Shown here piece after piece: positions 34,159 through 44,254 of a stretch of 64,000 nt of DNA; positions within the stretch are counted from its first letter, which is position 1, and each line of letters opens with the position of its first letter. Location: NCBI GenBank assembly GCA_030180135.1, contig CM058232.1, positions 63,323,330-63,387,329 on the forward strand, given 5' to 3'. Both the position numbers and the translations under genes were made by a program. The notes beneath the pieces were generated by a model. That model saw only the letters and a program-made list of their open reading frames with translations, searched no databases and was not told the DNA's origin. The DNA comes from Orychophragmus violaceus. Taxonomy: Eukaryota; Streptophyta; Magnoliopsida; Brassicales; Brassicaceae.

Positions 34159-35310
34159 AGAAAGGTAAAAGGTTTAGTTATGATGTTCAAGGAATGAGAA
34201 GTCTTAACTTTTAAGAAACTTGCATTATATTCAAACAATGTTTCCTCAGATGAATACAATGATCCAAGACCCATACTTCACTAAACTCAAGTGAGCCACT
34301 GGCTATCACTCAACTTTAGCTATCTAGGTAAGCAACAACTTTGCTAGTAATATCCAATATAACTCTTGGTTGTGGATTGACATCTTATGTCCAATCCACC
34401 TGATGTCTCTGGGCCCAAAACGATTTTGATGGCCCAGTCAAGTAACCAATCTTTTCAGTCATGTAATTGTTGACGTCTTGCACTGCAAGTCCATCAACAC
34501 GATTACCTCTGTCTTACTCATGAAATTGTGGACATCTTGCACTGCAATTCTATCGCACAATTAAATGGGTCTTGACAGTTGACAAGATTGGAAAGACATC
34601 AAGTATCACTTGATATTTGATTGAGGAACGGAATCATTTAAAACGTTCAGTTTTATTATGTTTTAATTCTTATAATTAATTGATTTATCTTGCTTCGGTT
34701 CTGTGATTTCAGGTTCAATAACCTAATCATCAAATCTGATGTCGACCGACACTACTATAGTGTCGATCGATGCAAGATAACCAAAAGCAATCCGCGATAA
34801 CCGATCAATCCAATTGATCCGGTTTTGAATACCGGTCAGCGTCGATCGATGCTACATTAGCATCGGTCGATACCAACTTAATCAAACCAATCGCAATTAA
34901 ACCATTCACAGGGTTCAACCATTATTAACCAAGCTCGATAACTGGTCCAATCCAATTGAACCGATTCATCAATCTCGCGAGGTTTGTGTCGACCGACACA
35001 ACATTTGTGTCGATCGACACTAGGCGAAAACTGAGTTTTAATCGGGTTTTCGCCCTGTGTCGATCGATGCCGGATTGGCAACGATCGACACCATGCGAAA
35101 ACCCTACATTTTATTCGGGCTTTCGCCCTGTGTCGATCGATGCCGGATTGGCATCGATCGACACCATGCGAAAAAGCCCTAAAACGTTTTCGAACAGAAC
35201 CCTAAACTAGGTTTTCATGAAAACGAATTTTAGCAAGTTTGTATCAACCATACACAGATTCAGATTCAACTAATCTAATCAACATGGTACAGATTCAATG
35301 GAACCCTAAA
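34159..35310 (-). other. copia-3 leader with six-fold CGATCG-type motif clusters
   Basis: This is 1.15 kb without a gene. Between 34740 and 35170 it has five inverted pairs of a 14-15-bp motif, for example GTGTCGATCGATGCC and GGCAACGATCGACAC around 35055-35096, repeated at about 35130-35165. Others lie near 34741-34774, 34841-34875 and 34987-35021. A further pair is in the LTR (35703-35743). Each pair can fold as a hairpin with a short loop. The region lies between primer site and gag, where retroelement packaging signals usually sit. Confidence 0.75.
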
Positions 35311-35322
35311 GCTCTGATACCA
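35311..35322 (-). promoter_or_regulatory. Primer-binding site of copia-3 (initiator tRNA-Met)
   Basis: The plus strand GCTCTGATACCA is the complement of TGGTATCAGAGC, one base from the LTR boundary at 35324. Confidence 0.92.
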
Positions 35323-35323
35323 C

Positions 35324-36005
35324 TGAAGGAATTTTTAGCAGTTCTAATCATGATTAGCAACCCTAGTCTGAATTCCGAGCCTAGGATCTAAGGTTCATAC
35401 AATTGAATCTATGGGATCTCAGATTTACCTGGTGATTAGCAGCGGAAGATTTGCAGATAATCGAGATCACGAAGCACCTCAATCGCTGTGCCTCTACTGG
35501 TATCCACACGCACACAAACGGGACAGAAGGGATGCTAGTGCCTGTAAGAGATCTAATCTCTAGAGAGGTTTCTATCTCGTTCTGGTGGCTGTGAAATTAG
35601 GTTAGACACGAGTTTAGGTCGACCATATATCTTATATATGTCGGCTTAAACCACAACGGAATTAACCAACGATTAAACCGTATTAATCTGGTTAATCCGC
35701 GAGTTGCATCGATCGATGCACTATCTGCAACGATCGACACTGCCCCAGAATATTGATATCGAATGCATATCAAATATGCATTCACTGGATCATTACATTA
35801 ATGATCAACCTCGTCTTTAACGCCCAGTTTGCTTAGGTGTGTGACCCTGTAGGATCATATAACACTAGCATTGAGTTCTCAACTCATTGATCATAAGTGG
35901 CTTCTAGCAAAGCGTTATGACTACCTAGTGTTATGTGATTGTCTCATCTCGACAATACGACTTTCACTTAGAGCAAGTACAATAGATTTCAGGACATTCC
36001 CAACA
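35324..36005 (-). repeat. 5' LTR of copia-3
   Basis: This is 682 bp from TGAAGGAATTTTT to CCCAACA on the plus strand, the same length as the left LTR. It is followed by the GACGA duplication. Confidence 0.95.
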
Positions 36006-37170
36006 GACGAGTTCATATGCTCCAGAGCAAACTAATTTGGTAAATTTGTATGTTCCTTTTCGGTTCTCTTCTAGTTTTCCCGTGTTTCGTTCAGCAGTGT
36101 TCTGGAACACTTTCCGTAGGACTAGGTCGTTGTCGAGGGACCTTCAACTGTTGACATTTGATTTGTAGTATTTGGAAATTTCTTGTTGGTAGTTTTGGAT
36201 TCGGCCAAGTGCATGATCGCGTCGTTTGTTCCGTCGGTTTGATCATCGCATGCGGCGAAAAATTTCTGGAGAGGATTACTTCATCGCATGATCAAGTCCT
36301 CCAAGCTGGACCGTAGAGTTTGATGATACAGTCGTCAAAGACTGAAAAAATCGCATACTGACCGTGAGAAATGGTTCATCCGAGCATGTTTGTGCAAATG
36401 GTCTGATGATCGTGGAAAGGATTTTTTCCGAGTTGGTTATCGCCACGGAAGGTCAGTACATCAAGCTGAGATTACACATACATATTCTGCTCGGATTCTT
36501 CCCCGTTGCCGAGAAAATATTGTCGAGAATTTGTGCTCGGCACATAAAGATCACGGTTTGGCGCTGAGCTTTTTCGTGTGCCGATCAATGCGAGCAAACC
36601 GCACAGATCACACTGAATGTGGCGAGAAGATTATTGGGCGATCTGCCGAGCAGAACGTGCGATGCTAACTTCAGCTCGAAGATTAGTCTTGCTCGTAAAT
36701 GGGTAGACAATATGTCATCAATTTTGTTCTGGCTGAATAGATCAGTTTAAGCCCAAATCCATTTTTCTTCGTCACATGTCGTTGTCAACGTCATTGCCTC
36801 TCCTTTCATATGTTTGTCTTCTTATGTTGATGTTTTTATAGGGATCTGTTATTTCGTCTCGATCCATAGGTGATAATTATTTGTTGGATTTCTCATAAAT
36901 CCTTAAAAGCTTTTCATGCTCGTCATTCTTTGTTTTGGTATGCTCATCACTTATTGGGGGTTATGGTATGTCCCTCCCTCTAGCCCCATTTGTCTTGTTT
37001 TTTTTACTTGGAAAATGACATCTTTTGTGTGCATGTTGTGCTCTTCATCTTATGTCCGAGCAGAAAGATGTGCTTTGAAAAGTGACGTGTTTTTTTGTTT
37101 TTGTGCTCAGCAATTTTTTCCGTTTTTTTGCTTGCTAGGATCTATCAGCCGAGCATGTTTTGTCTGAGCA
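36006..37170. other. Non-coding DNA rich in TGCTCGG/CCGAGCA words
   Basis: This resumes the region interrupted by copia-3. No frame has a recognisable product. The heptamer CCGAGCA and variants recur at irregular spacing on both strands (for example near 36385, 36490-36525, 36540, 36645 and 37060). The large array to the right is made of the same word. Confidence 0.5.
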
Positions 37171-37179
37171 TGCTATTGT

Positions 37180-37275
37180 TTGCCGAACAGACTGTTGTAT
37201 GCCGAGCAGATTGTTGTTTGTCGAGCATACTGCGAGTTACCGAGCATGCTGCGAGTTGTCGAGCATACTACGAAT
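37180..37275 (+). repeat. Short 19-bp repeats of CGAGCATACTGCGAGTT type
   Basis: Successive units such as TGTCGAGCATACTGCGAGT, TACCGAGCATGCTGCGAGT and TGTCGAGCATACTACGAAT are 19 bp apart, preceded by looser CCGAGCAGA units. They share the CGAGCA word with the 27-bp array that begins right after them. Confidence 0.65.
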
Positions 37276-37289
37276 GCTTACGAAATCTA

Positions 37290-38130
37290 AGCAGTATTGT
37301 GTGCTAGGATTTTCCGAGCAGTCTGGCGTGCTCGGATTTTCCAACCAGTCTGGCATGCTCAGATTTTCCGAGCAGTCATGCGTGCTTGGATTTTCCGAGC
37401 AGTCCTGCGTGTTCAGGTTTTTCGAGCACTCCTGCGTGCTCGGATTTTCCGAGCAGTCCCAAGTGCTTGGATTTTCCGAGCAGTCCTGCGTGCTCGGATT
37501 TTCCGATCTTTCGTTCTTGTATTTTCGAGTTATCTTATGTGCTTGGACTTTTCTAGCAGTCTTTCGTGCTCGGATTTTCCGAGCAGTCCCGAGTGCTTGG
37601 ATTTTCCGAGCAGTCCTGCGTTCTCGGATTTTTCGATCTTTCGTGCTTGGATTTTCGAGTTGTCTTACGTGCTTGGATTTTCCGATCAGTCTTGCATGCT
37701 CGGATTTTACGAACAGTCTAGCGTGCTCGGATTTTTCGGACAGTTTTGCGTACTTGGATTTTCTGAGCAGTCTTGTGTGCTTGGATTTTATGATCTGTCT
37801 TGTGTGCTCGGATTTTTCTGAACAGTCTTGTGTGCTCGGATTTTTCGAGGAGTCTTGCGTGCTCGGATTTTCTGAACAACCTTGTGTGTTCGGATTTTCC
37901 GAGCAGTCTTGCTTGTTTGGATTTTCCGAGCATGCGTGTTCGGTTTTTCCGAGCAGTCTTGCGTGTTCAGATTTTTCGAGCAATCTTGCATGCTCGGATT
38001 TCCCGAACAATCTTGCGTGCTCGGATTTTCCGAGCAGTCTTGCGTGCTCAGATATTTCGAGCAGTCTTCAAGTTCGGATTTTCCGAGCAGTCTTGGGTGC
38101 TTGGATTTTCTGAGTAGTCTTGTGTGCGCA
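37290..38130. repeat. 27-bp hairpin minisatellite, long array (about 30 units)
   Basis: About 840 bp consist of a 27-bp unit, typically GTGCTCGGATTTTCCGAGCA followed by GTCTTGC. Each unit contains GCTCGGA-TTT-TCCGAGC, a 7-bp stem with a 3-nt loop. Variants often change one arm (GCTTGGA) and leave G-T pairing possible in RNA. Several frames are open on both strands (for example 37160-38113 plus and 38010-37237 minus) only because 27 is divisible by three; the resulting 9-residue peptides have no known domain. Confidence 0.9.
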
Positions 38131-39190
38131 GTTAAAAACGATCGCCAAGCATGACTCGTGGTGAGCTCGCAAGTCGTCCGAGTTGATGTTAAGCTGAACA
38201 TGTGAGTTTACCGAGCAAGGATGTGTGGGAAGGATTTTATGATAATCCGCCCGAGCAGGTTCATCGTCTGGACAGCCTTGTAGCGTACGTCCGTCCATGT
38301 ATAGTCGTGGATAATCCAAGCAGGATGCTCTAACTGGAGATGCCGAACAGCTTGACTGCGGAAATGCGAAGTAAAATATGATCGGTAAGATGCCTCATGT
38401 TGTGTGCTGATTGTATTTGCGGGTGAGAGTTATGTCGAGCAGGTTGTTCGCCACGCGGGACGTCTCGTGGACTGTTCATGACATACGCGGGGAGCTAGGT
38501 AATCGGAATTGAACGATCGAGATATACAATTGCGAACTGATCGTGAACTCGAACTAACCATGAAAATGTCGAGTCGAGCACGAAATTGTGTCGCCCGAGA
38601 AGGACGTATACGAATGTGTAATTTGGCGAGCTGCGCTAGTTGGACGTCTTGACCATTCGCATGACCGTCTACTGTTTGTAAATACATACTAGATTTTGTA
38701 CGTGGATGGTTGAGAAGCTTGGTGTCAGGATGGCTTGGAACACTGGTTGGCGTGAAAACCGGGCATCAACAACGATTGGTTAGGGATAATTTGATTGGGA
38801 TGCGATGTGAAGGTGCAGCAGCGTAATGAAGCAGATTTTCTGAGCCATTTGACTCCGATACGATTGTTGGTTGTTTGGCTACTTGGAGTCGGGGCTAGAT
38901 CTGCAAACGAAGCAAAGTCGGGGAGAAAATATTTGACAATCTATTTACGACGTCGATCAAAAGTTTATCATGCTAATTTCCATGTAAGTTAGAGATTTTA
39001 GTGATTCTTGTAAATATAATTGTTTCTTATAATCGTAAAGTATTGAAAGCAGCAAACTTGTAACAAAGCTAAAATCGATAAGTTACAAAGAAGCTGAATA
39101 TATCGGAATAATTTATAAAGCAATGAGAAGGTAAATAAATTTAGGTACTTATCACGATAAACAGAGAGATCTTAAAGTGAGTTACGACGA
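38131..39190. other. Non-coding spacer between the hairpin array and the Tat-like gag start
   Basis: No supported gene. Scattered CGAGCA words continue to about 38660, after which the sequence becomes AT-rich (39000-39180). Short frames here match nothing I know. Confidence 0.45.
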
Positions 39191-39198
39191 AGACGATC

Positions 39199-39664
39199 TT
39201 ATCTATAGACGTCGATAGTCGTCACGAGCATTCTTGGTTGGATTAGTGGTGGTGGATATGTTGTGTTAGTTCTGACCGCACGAGGGGTTGGCTTGTTTGC
39301 AAGCTGCATATGATGTTGGGTAGGGTTTCTCGTTGAGCCACCGGCCGTTGAGAAATCGAGTCGCCAACGCTCGGTTGTGGAAAAATTCATCGTTCTCGGT
39401 TATGAGCCTCTCCACTTGCTCGGTGAGCGTGCTATTCGCCTTTTCCTGATCTTAGAATTTTTTTTGTTGCATCAGTACGGTTGTCATCTCCTCTAACTCA
39501 GCCAGCATCGAGTTAGTTGTGTCTATAATGATGTTGTCTGCTGCAGCGTTGCCTGTTGTGACGTTTCTCGTCGTAGTGTTTTCTGTTGCGGTGTTGTTCC
39601 TTGTTTCGCCGATCACCAGTTGATGATCTGTCATGTTTGTGTCTCCGTCTCTGTCGGTGGCCAT
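39199..39664 (-). pseudogene. Tat-like gypsy gag N-terminus, frameshifted
   Basis: On the minus strand the frame begins MATDRDGDTNMTDHQLVIGE, with Asn/Thr-rich repeats and a short coiled-coil stretch. It stops at 39452 and continues out of frame with EQVERLITEN and WRLDFSTAGGSTRNP to 39199. This layout (acidic Thr/Asn-rich start, coiled coil, RRLDF-type motif) recalls gag starts of Brassicaceae Tat-lineage gypsy elements. The rest of gag and all of pol are absent; repeat-rich non-coding DNA follows instead. Confidence 0.55.
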
Positions 39665-39709
39665 ATCTTCAGATCTGCTAGTTGGTGGTTTTTAAGTGTA
39701 AGAACTTTT

Positions 39710-39729
39710 ATTCCCACAAATGGCACCAA
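39710..39729 (-). promoter_or_regulatory. Decayed tRNA-Asp-type primer-binding site
   Basis: The minus strand reads TTTGGTGCCATTTGTGGGAA, close to the TGGCGCCGTTTGTGGGAA form used by Tat-lineage elements. It lies between the gag start and the proposed LTR. Confidence 0.5.
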
Positions 39730-39733
39730 ACAG

Positions 39734-40909
39734 TGAAAGTCGAAACTCACACTGTCGATTTTTGTACATTAAACTTTTAGGGAACATAAGATTTCAAAGT
39801 AAATGACACGAAAAGAGACCCGGAAGATATTTTATTGATATGTTTGATCGGAAACAGAATACAAAGTGTAAGAGCTAAAAAAGTCTAAGTCTAATTGCTA
39901 GGGGTTTTCGAGATAGTTTGATCGTAGGATGTACTTCGTCTTATATAGTCGCGACGAGTCTGTTTCGAGGATATTTTCCTGCAAGATTTCAAGAAATCTT
40001 CTAATTATCGCATATTCCATTTCCGTTGGGATTTTCTTTTCTGCTCGGATTTTCCTCTTCTTGGTTGGATTTATCTTCCTCTTTTCTTCTTCGAGTTTAT
40101 CTTTCCGTTTTGTAATTATCCTTATGCGGTTTAACTTTATCTGCCGAACGGTCCAAAAAGGGATGATCCGAGTCCATTTGAATGTAAGTACTTTTCTTAA
40201 TCCGGCCCAAAGTCTACGTAATATGAACCTTGTGGGTTCGGCCTAAGTTCGTATTTCTTATAACTCATTCGACGATTTTGTTAACGACTAGAAGTGTATA
40301 AGTTATCGTCACGAAGATGGGTTTTGGCTAGTCGCATATTCGGAGGAAGATATTGGCGAATTTTTGAGCAGTTAGTCTAAACAAAGTGTCCGTTCGGAAG
40401 ATTCGGGAAATATGTTCTTCTCGAAACTTTTGAGAAAGTATGTTCTGCTCGGAACTTCCGAGGAAGTATGTTCTTCTCGAAACTTCCGAGGAAGTATGTT
40501 ATGCTTGGAACTACAAAGGGAGTGTATTCTGATCAGAACTTCCAAGGGAGTGTGTTACGCTCGAAATTCCGAAGAATGCATCTTGCTCAAAAATTACGAG
40601 GGAATGTGCTCAGATTGTCCAAGCAGCCTTGCCTGCTCAGATCTTCCGGGCAACTCGTTTGAGCTTTCCCGTAGATTTTTTCGAGTGATATGTCTGTCTT
40701 TGCAATCTATCTGAGCAGTCTGATTGTTTGGAAGTTCGGCAAAGTGATTTCGTAATTTTTATACGAAACGTTATTCATACGAAACATCGTCCATACGAAG
40801 TGTCGTTTATGCTAAAAATGGATATGTCTGATTGCTTAATCTGTATTCGACTATTGATTTCGTCGAGGGAGAATTTTAACCCCAAAATCATTTACAACCT
40901 TGAAACACA
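39734..40909 (-). repeat. Probable 5' LTR of the Tat-like element
   Basis: The left edge (TGAAAGTCGAAACTCACAC) lies five bases from the primer site, as expected for the LTR end. The right edge at 40909 (...GAAACACA) is a guess based on a TG...CA pair and on the start of a different gag remnant just after it. No second copy of this LTR is visible, so boundaries are unproven. It contains the 28-bp hairpin array. Confidence 0.4.
40410..40605. repeat. 28-bp hairpin repeats inside the proposed LTR
   Basis: About seven units of 28 bp, the clearest being TATGTTCTGCTCGGAACTTC + CGAGGAAG. Each has complementary arms CTCGGAA and TTCCGAG. Units to the right are more decayed. Both the stem word and the period are close to those of the 27-bp arrays, but the spacer sequence differs. 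Confidence 0.75.
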
Positions 40910-40914
40910 ATTTC

Positions 40915-41848
40915 TCTTTGATTAAAGCAACATTCTGTTTTCTGAGATCATCAATGTATCACAAATTTCTTGGTTTTCCGGTTTGAGATCAACATCTTCA
41001 TCATCATTTGTCGACTCATAGTCAATTTCCTCTTTTGAGTCAAGTTTGTTGTTTTCATCTTTTGTTGCTTCATCTTTCGATGTTCCATCTTCATTATCTA
41101 GACCATCGTTTTCTGCAAAATGCCATAAGTTACTTAGATTTTCTTCACTTTCTTAATCTTCTGACTCACTTTCCTGAAGCCCTATTAGGGATTTTTCCCT
41201 TGTAGGTTTTTGATCAGTTCCTCGTTATGTTTAAGTGTGTCCAAAGCCTTTACATTCGAAACATTTAAGTTCTTTTATTTTTTTATATGGACATTTTTCT
41301 TTAGATGACCATATCTCTTACATTCAAAGCACTAAAATTCTGATTTTTGATTGTTCTTGTCAATTTCAGCTGGTCTTGTACTTGTACTAGGGCATTTGTT
41401 TGACAATTCCTTAATGAATCTCGAGTGAATTTCTTTACAACTACTGCTACTGTTTCTTCTAGGTCATTGGATTTTACTTTCTCCAGTCACATCAAATGCA
41501 ATCCATTTGAGTTTCTTAAGTTCTTTTTCTGCAAACTCCATCTCATAAGCTTCATTCATCCCCACTACTTTGTCAAATCTCAGGGTATCAATAACTAATG
41601 ATACTCTCATTAATGTCTTACGTGTACCAAATCTCGAAGGTAAACATCTCATGAGTTTACTCACAATTTTTTTTTTCTTAAACCTTTTTTCCATATACTT
41701 CTCTGTTTCATTGGCAATTGCACAAAACTTAGCACTAAATTCTTCCATGGGTTCATGCTCTCCCATTCTCAAATTCTTTAATTATGATCCTAACATATCG
41801 AGACGACTTCTTTTAACATTAGACTTGACTTCATATATGTGTTGTAGT
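40915..41848 (-). pseudogene. Copia-type gag remnant, C-terminal part
   Basis: The minus-strand frame 41772-41464 reads like the UBN2-type copia gag (MGEHEPMEEFSAKFCAIANE, KKIVSKLMRCLPSRF, DTLRFDKVVG). Near 41331-41291 a zinc knuckle starts CFECKRYGHLKKN, with its last Cys lost to a frameshift. An acidic tail follows to about 40915. The N-terminal part lies beyond the MULE, at 45377-45726, and AWETLQ spans the junction when the MULE and one duplication are ignored. No pol follows; DNA to the left is the Tat-like LTR. Confidence 0.75.
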
Positions 41849-41858
41849 GTTTCCCATG

Positions 41859-42194
41859 GGGAAAACGGCCAATTCCCCCATGGACTTAGGGGGAAAACAG
41901 CTTTTCCTACATGAATTATCACACCATGCCAAAAACCACACAAACTAGTATATATTTTGAATTTACATCATAAAGTTTGAAATCGTAGCCTTATTCCACA
42001 GAACCGCTAACGACGTTTAAACTCTGTTAACCGAGTCAAATGTCCGTTTAACAGAAGTTAGCAAATTAAAATAATATTTTTTTTAATTAAACTCCCTTAA
42101 TAGAACGACGTCGTTTTGTAACCTTGAGGAATTAATTGGGGGAAATCGACAATTAGGGTTCATAAGGGTTTGTCTTCTTCGATTTTGGATAGAG
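41859..42194 (+). repeat. Left terminal inverted repeat of the MULE
   Basis: 336 bp matching 45031-45366 in inverted orientation with few differences. Its inner end reads CGATTTTGGATAGAG. Confidence 0.93.
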
Positions 42195-42325
42195 ATAGAG
42201 GGGATAGAGAGAGGGAATTAAAGCTGAGAGGGCTAGCAAGACTGAAATCGGAGTTTACCTTGAGTCTACTCCTGCTGTAATCGGAAGCTCTAAGTCTACT
42301 CCAACTGGCTCTGAAATCGTCGACG

Positions 42326-42842
42326 ATGAAGTAAGTGGAGCTTTTCAAAATTGCTCTGAAATCGTTTATTAGGATGTCCATTTCTTGTTGTGATAGTATA
42401 ATATTTTCCTCCATTAGGTTTTATTACTGTGAATTAGCTCAATTTCTGTTATAACATAACTAATTTCCAATTGCCTACCAAGTGCTCGATGATATGTCTG
42501 ATCGAGTTTAAAGGTATCTAATTGAGTTCCTTCTTGCTCTTTTGCAGTGATAATGTTGAGAAGACGATTACTTTTGGTTGTTTCTACAATGGGAAGTTTG
42601 ACATAATTAATGGGAAGCTTCTTTACCTCGGTGGTGATTATCAAATCTTAGAAGGTAAAGCATCAGAAGTGTTTTCATTGCTTCGATCGCAGCTGCCGGT
42701 ATGTATGTACGGTCGGAGAACTTGGTATAAGGCTCCTTTCGAAGAAGTTGGTGATCGAAAACTTTTAGATGCCGGAGGAAGAAACTTGAAGAAGATGTGT
42801 GACACTGCTATTTGGAAAAACGCAATTGACATTTTCATATAG
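42326..42842 (+). pseudogene. MULE transposase, N-terminal exons
   Basis: A short first exon ATGAA (42326-42330) ends at GTAAGT. The acceptor TTTTGCAG at 42547 joins it in phase to a second exon (42548 on), giving M-N-D-N-V-E-K. The exon continues with TITFGCFYNGKFDIINGK, a typical plant MULE N-terminus, to a TAG at 42840-42842. After that the frame is shifted within a (GA)n run at 42883-42902. So the N-terminal segment is cut off from the 430-codon frame downstream. Confidence 0.65.
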
Positions 42843-42961
42843 CTTGAGTCAGAGAGTATTCTTGGATTAGAAGATCATACGAGAGAGAGAGAGAGAGAGA
42901 GCTGCCTCAGTTTGATGGAGATGACAAAAATCGTAATGGTGAAGAGTTTAATACGAGAGAA

Positions 42962-44254
42962 ATGGAAGAGCCGGATCGAGCTGAGCATCAGTTTGCAGAA
43001 GAAGATAGAGTTGAACGCAATGTGGCGGATTTTGTTGATGATGAAGTCGATGAAAGGGCCACACCCGTGGCTTCAGATGATGAGGAAGTTGATAGTGACG
43101 ACGAGGGTAATCTGACATATAGGAAAGACAGTGGGGAGTTGCAACTTAGGCAAGCTTTTGATAGCCTTGATGCTTTTAAGCAAGCAATGGTAGATTATGT
43201 TCTGGTCTTTAAGAGGAATGTGAAATATACACGATGGGACAAAGACAAATCAGAGCTTAGATGTGCTAGTGTAGCCGGAGAAGGAGAGGAAGAGTGTTTG
43301 TGGAGGATCTATTGTTCTTACGAAGAAACGGTTCAGAAATGGATGGTGAAAGTGTTTGTCTCAGATCATTCATGTGCGAAGACACAATATTCTAAGCTGC
43401 TCACTCAAGAGGTTATTGCTAGGATGTTTGTAGATGAGGTGAGGGATAATCCAGGGCTAGCACCTAAGGTTATTCTGAACACAATTAGTACACGTTACGA
43501 GTTCATTCCAACGATAGAGCAGTGTAGGAAGGCTAAGAAAAGGGCCTTGGAAATGATCCAAGAGGAGCATGATCCGGCAAGGAAAATGCCTCTGGTGGAA
43601 ATGCTTGAGACCATCCGTAGAAGAGCTATGTTGCGTATTGAGGCGAGAAAGGTTAAATCAAACAAGCACAGAGGGAAGTTCAGTCTGAAAGCAATGGAGA
43701 GAGTGGATGAGGAACAAACGAAGATATTACACTGTCAGATTTTCCCATGTGGCTATGAGGTTTTTGAGGTGAAAGAGAAAAATATGGCCTTTAAAGTAAA
43801 GATGCTGGAACGTACATGCGATTGTCGAAAATGGGACATGTCGGGAATACCTTGCCGTCATGCTCTTAAGGTAATTTCTGTGAAGAAACGCAAACCGGAG
43901 GACTATATTGCAGACTGCTATCTCACTTCTAGGTGGAGAAATCAATATGAAACACCAATTGAGGCCGTGCGTGGTTTCAATTTTTGGGGACAGCATGAGG
44001 AGGATGAAACAGAACTGATTTTTCCAGCACCAACAGAACCGGAGGCTTCAACAGGAAGAAAAAAGATCCCCAAAAGAATCAAAGGAAGAAATGAGTCTCC
44101 AACCAAGAAGAAGGCAAAGCAAAAGGAAGCCGATCCAACAAAGGTCTCAAGGGCAAAGAGAGTGATACATTGTGGAAGATGTGGTTTAAGTGGTCTTAAC
44201 ACAAGAAAATGCAAAAACACTGGTGTTGCGATTCGGAGACCACCAAAAAGATGA
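42962..44254 (+). CDS. MULE transposase-derived protein lacking the catalytic domain (430 residues)
   Basis: The frame is intact. Residues about 1-50 are acidic. Residues about 60-200 match the MuDR DNA-binding region (LRQAFDSLDAFKQAMVDYV, WRIYCSY, MVKVFVSDHSC, RKAKKRALEMI). At about residue 204 (EEHD-PARKMPL) the sequence jumps to the region after the DDE domain (LVEMLETIRRRAMLRIEARK). The SWIM zinc finger CDCRKWDMSGIPCRHAL starts at about residue 285, and a basic tail ends in a CX2C-type knuckle (CGRCGLSGLNTRKC). Roughly 200-250 residues holding all three catalytic acidic residues are gone, yet the frame is preserved. It could bind element ends without cutting; a repressor role is inference. 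Confidence 0.85.
   Translation: MEEPDRAEHQFAEEDRVERNVADFVDDEVDERATPVASDDEEVDSDDEGNLTYRKDSGELQLRQAFDSLDAFKQAMVDYVLVFKRNVKYTRWDKDKSELRCASVAGEGEEECLWRIYCSYEETVQKWMVKVFVSDHSCAKTQYSKLLTQEVIARMFVDEVRDNPGLAPKVILNTISTRYEFIPTIEQCRKAKKRALEMIQEEHDPARKMPLVEMLETIRRRAMLRIEARKVKSNKHRGKFSLKAMERVDEEQTKILHCQIFPCGYEVFEVKEKNMAFKVKMLERTCDCRKWDMSGIPCRHALKVISVKKRKPEDYIADCYLTSRWRNQYETPIEAVRGFNFWGQHEEDETELIFPAPTEPEASTGRKKIPKRIKGRNESPTKKKAKQKEADPTKVSRAKRVIHCGRCGLSGLNTRKCKNTGVAIRRPPKR

Larger units (their letters stand above)
28679..36005 (-). mobile_element. Full-length Ty1/copia element copia-3
   Basis: Complete 7.33-kb element: LTRs 28679-29360 and 35324-36005 (682 bp each), flanking duplication GACGA (28674-28678 and 36006-36010), Met primer site 35311-35322, purine tract beside 29360, and gag and pol in the expected order on the minus strand. 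The LTRs differ at about a dozen positions (near 2%). Gag-pol carries two stops and two frameshifts, so it is recently inserted but not autonomous as it stands. It is inserted into the hairpin-repeat region. Confidence 0.96.

Noticed and set aside
37160..38113. A 317-codon plus-strand frame of LGFSEQSCV-type repeats, and a 257-codon minus-strand frame of SENPSTQDC-type repeats
   Set aside because: Both are by-products of a 27-bp tandem array, whose length is a multiple of three. Three or more frames are open at once and none has a recognisable domain.
37290..38130. CRISPR-like array
   Set aside because: Units are contiguous without unique spacers, the DNA is plant nuclear, and there are no cas genes.
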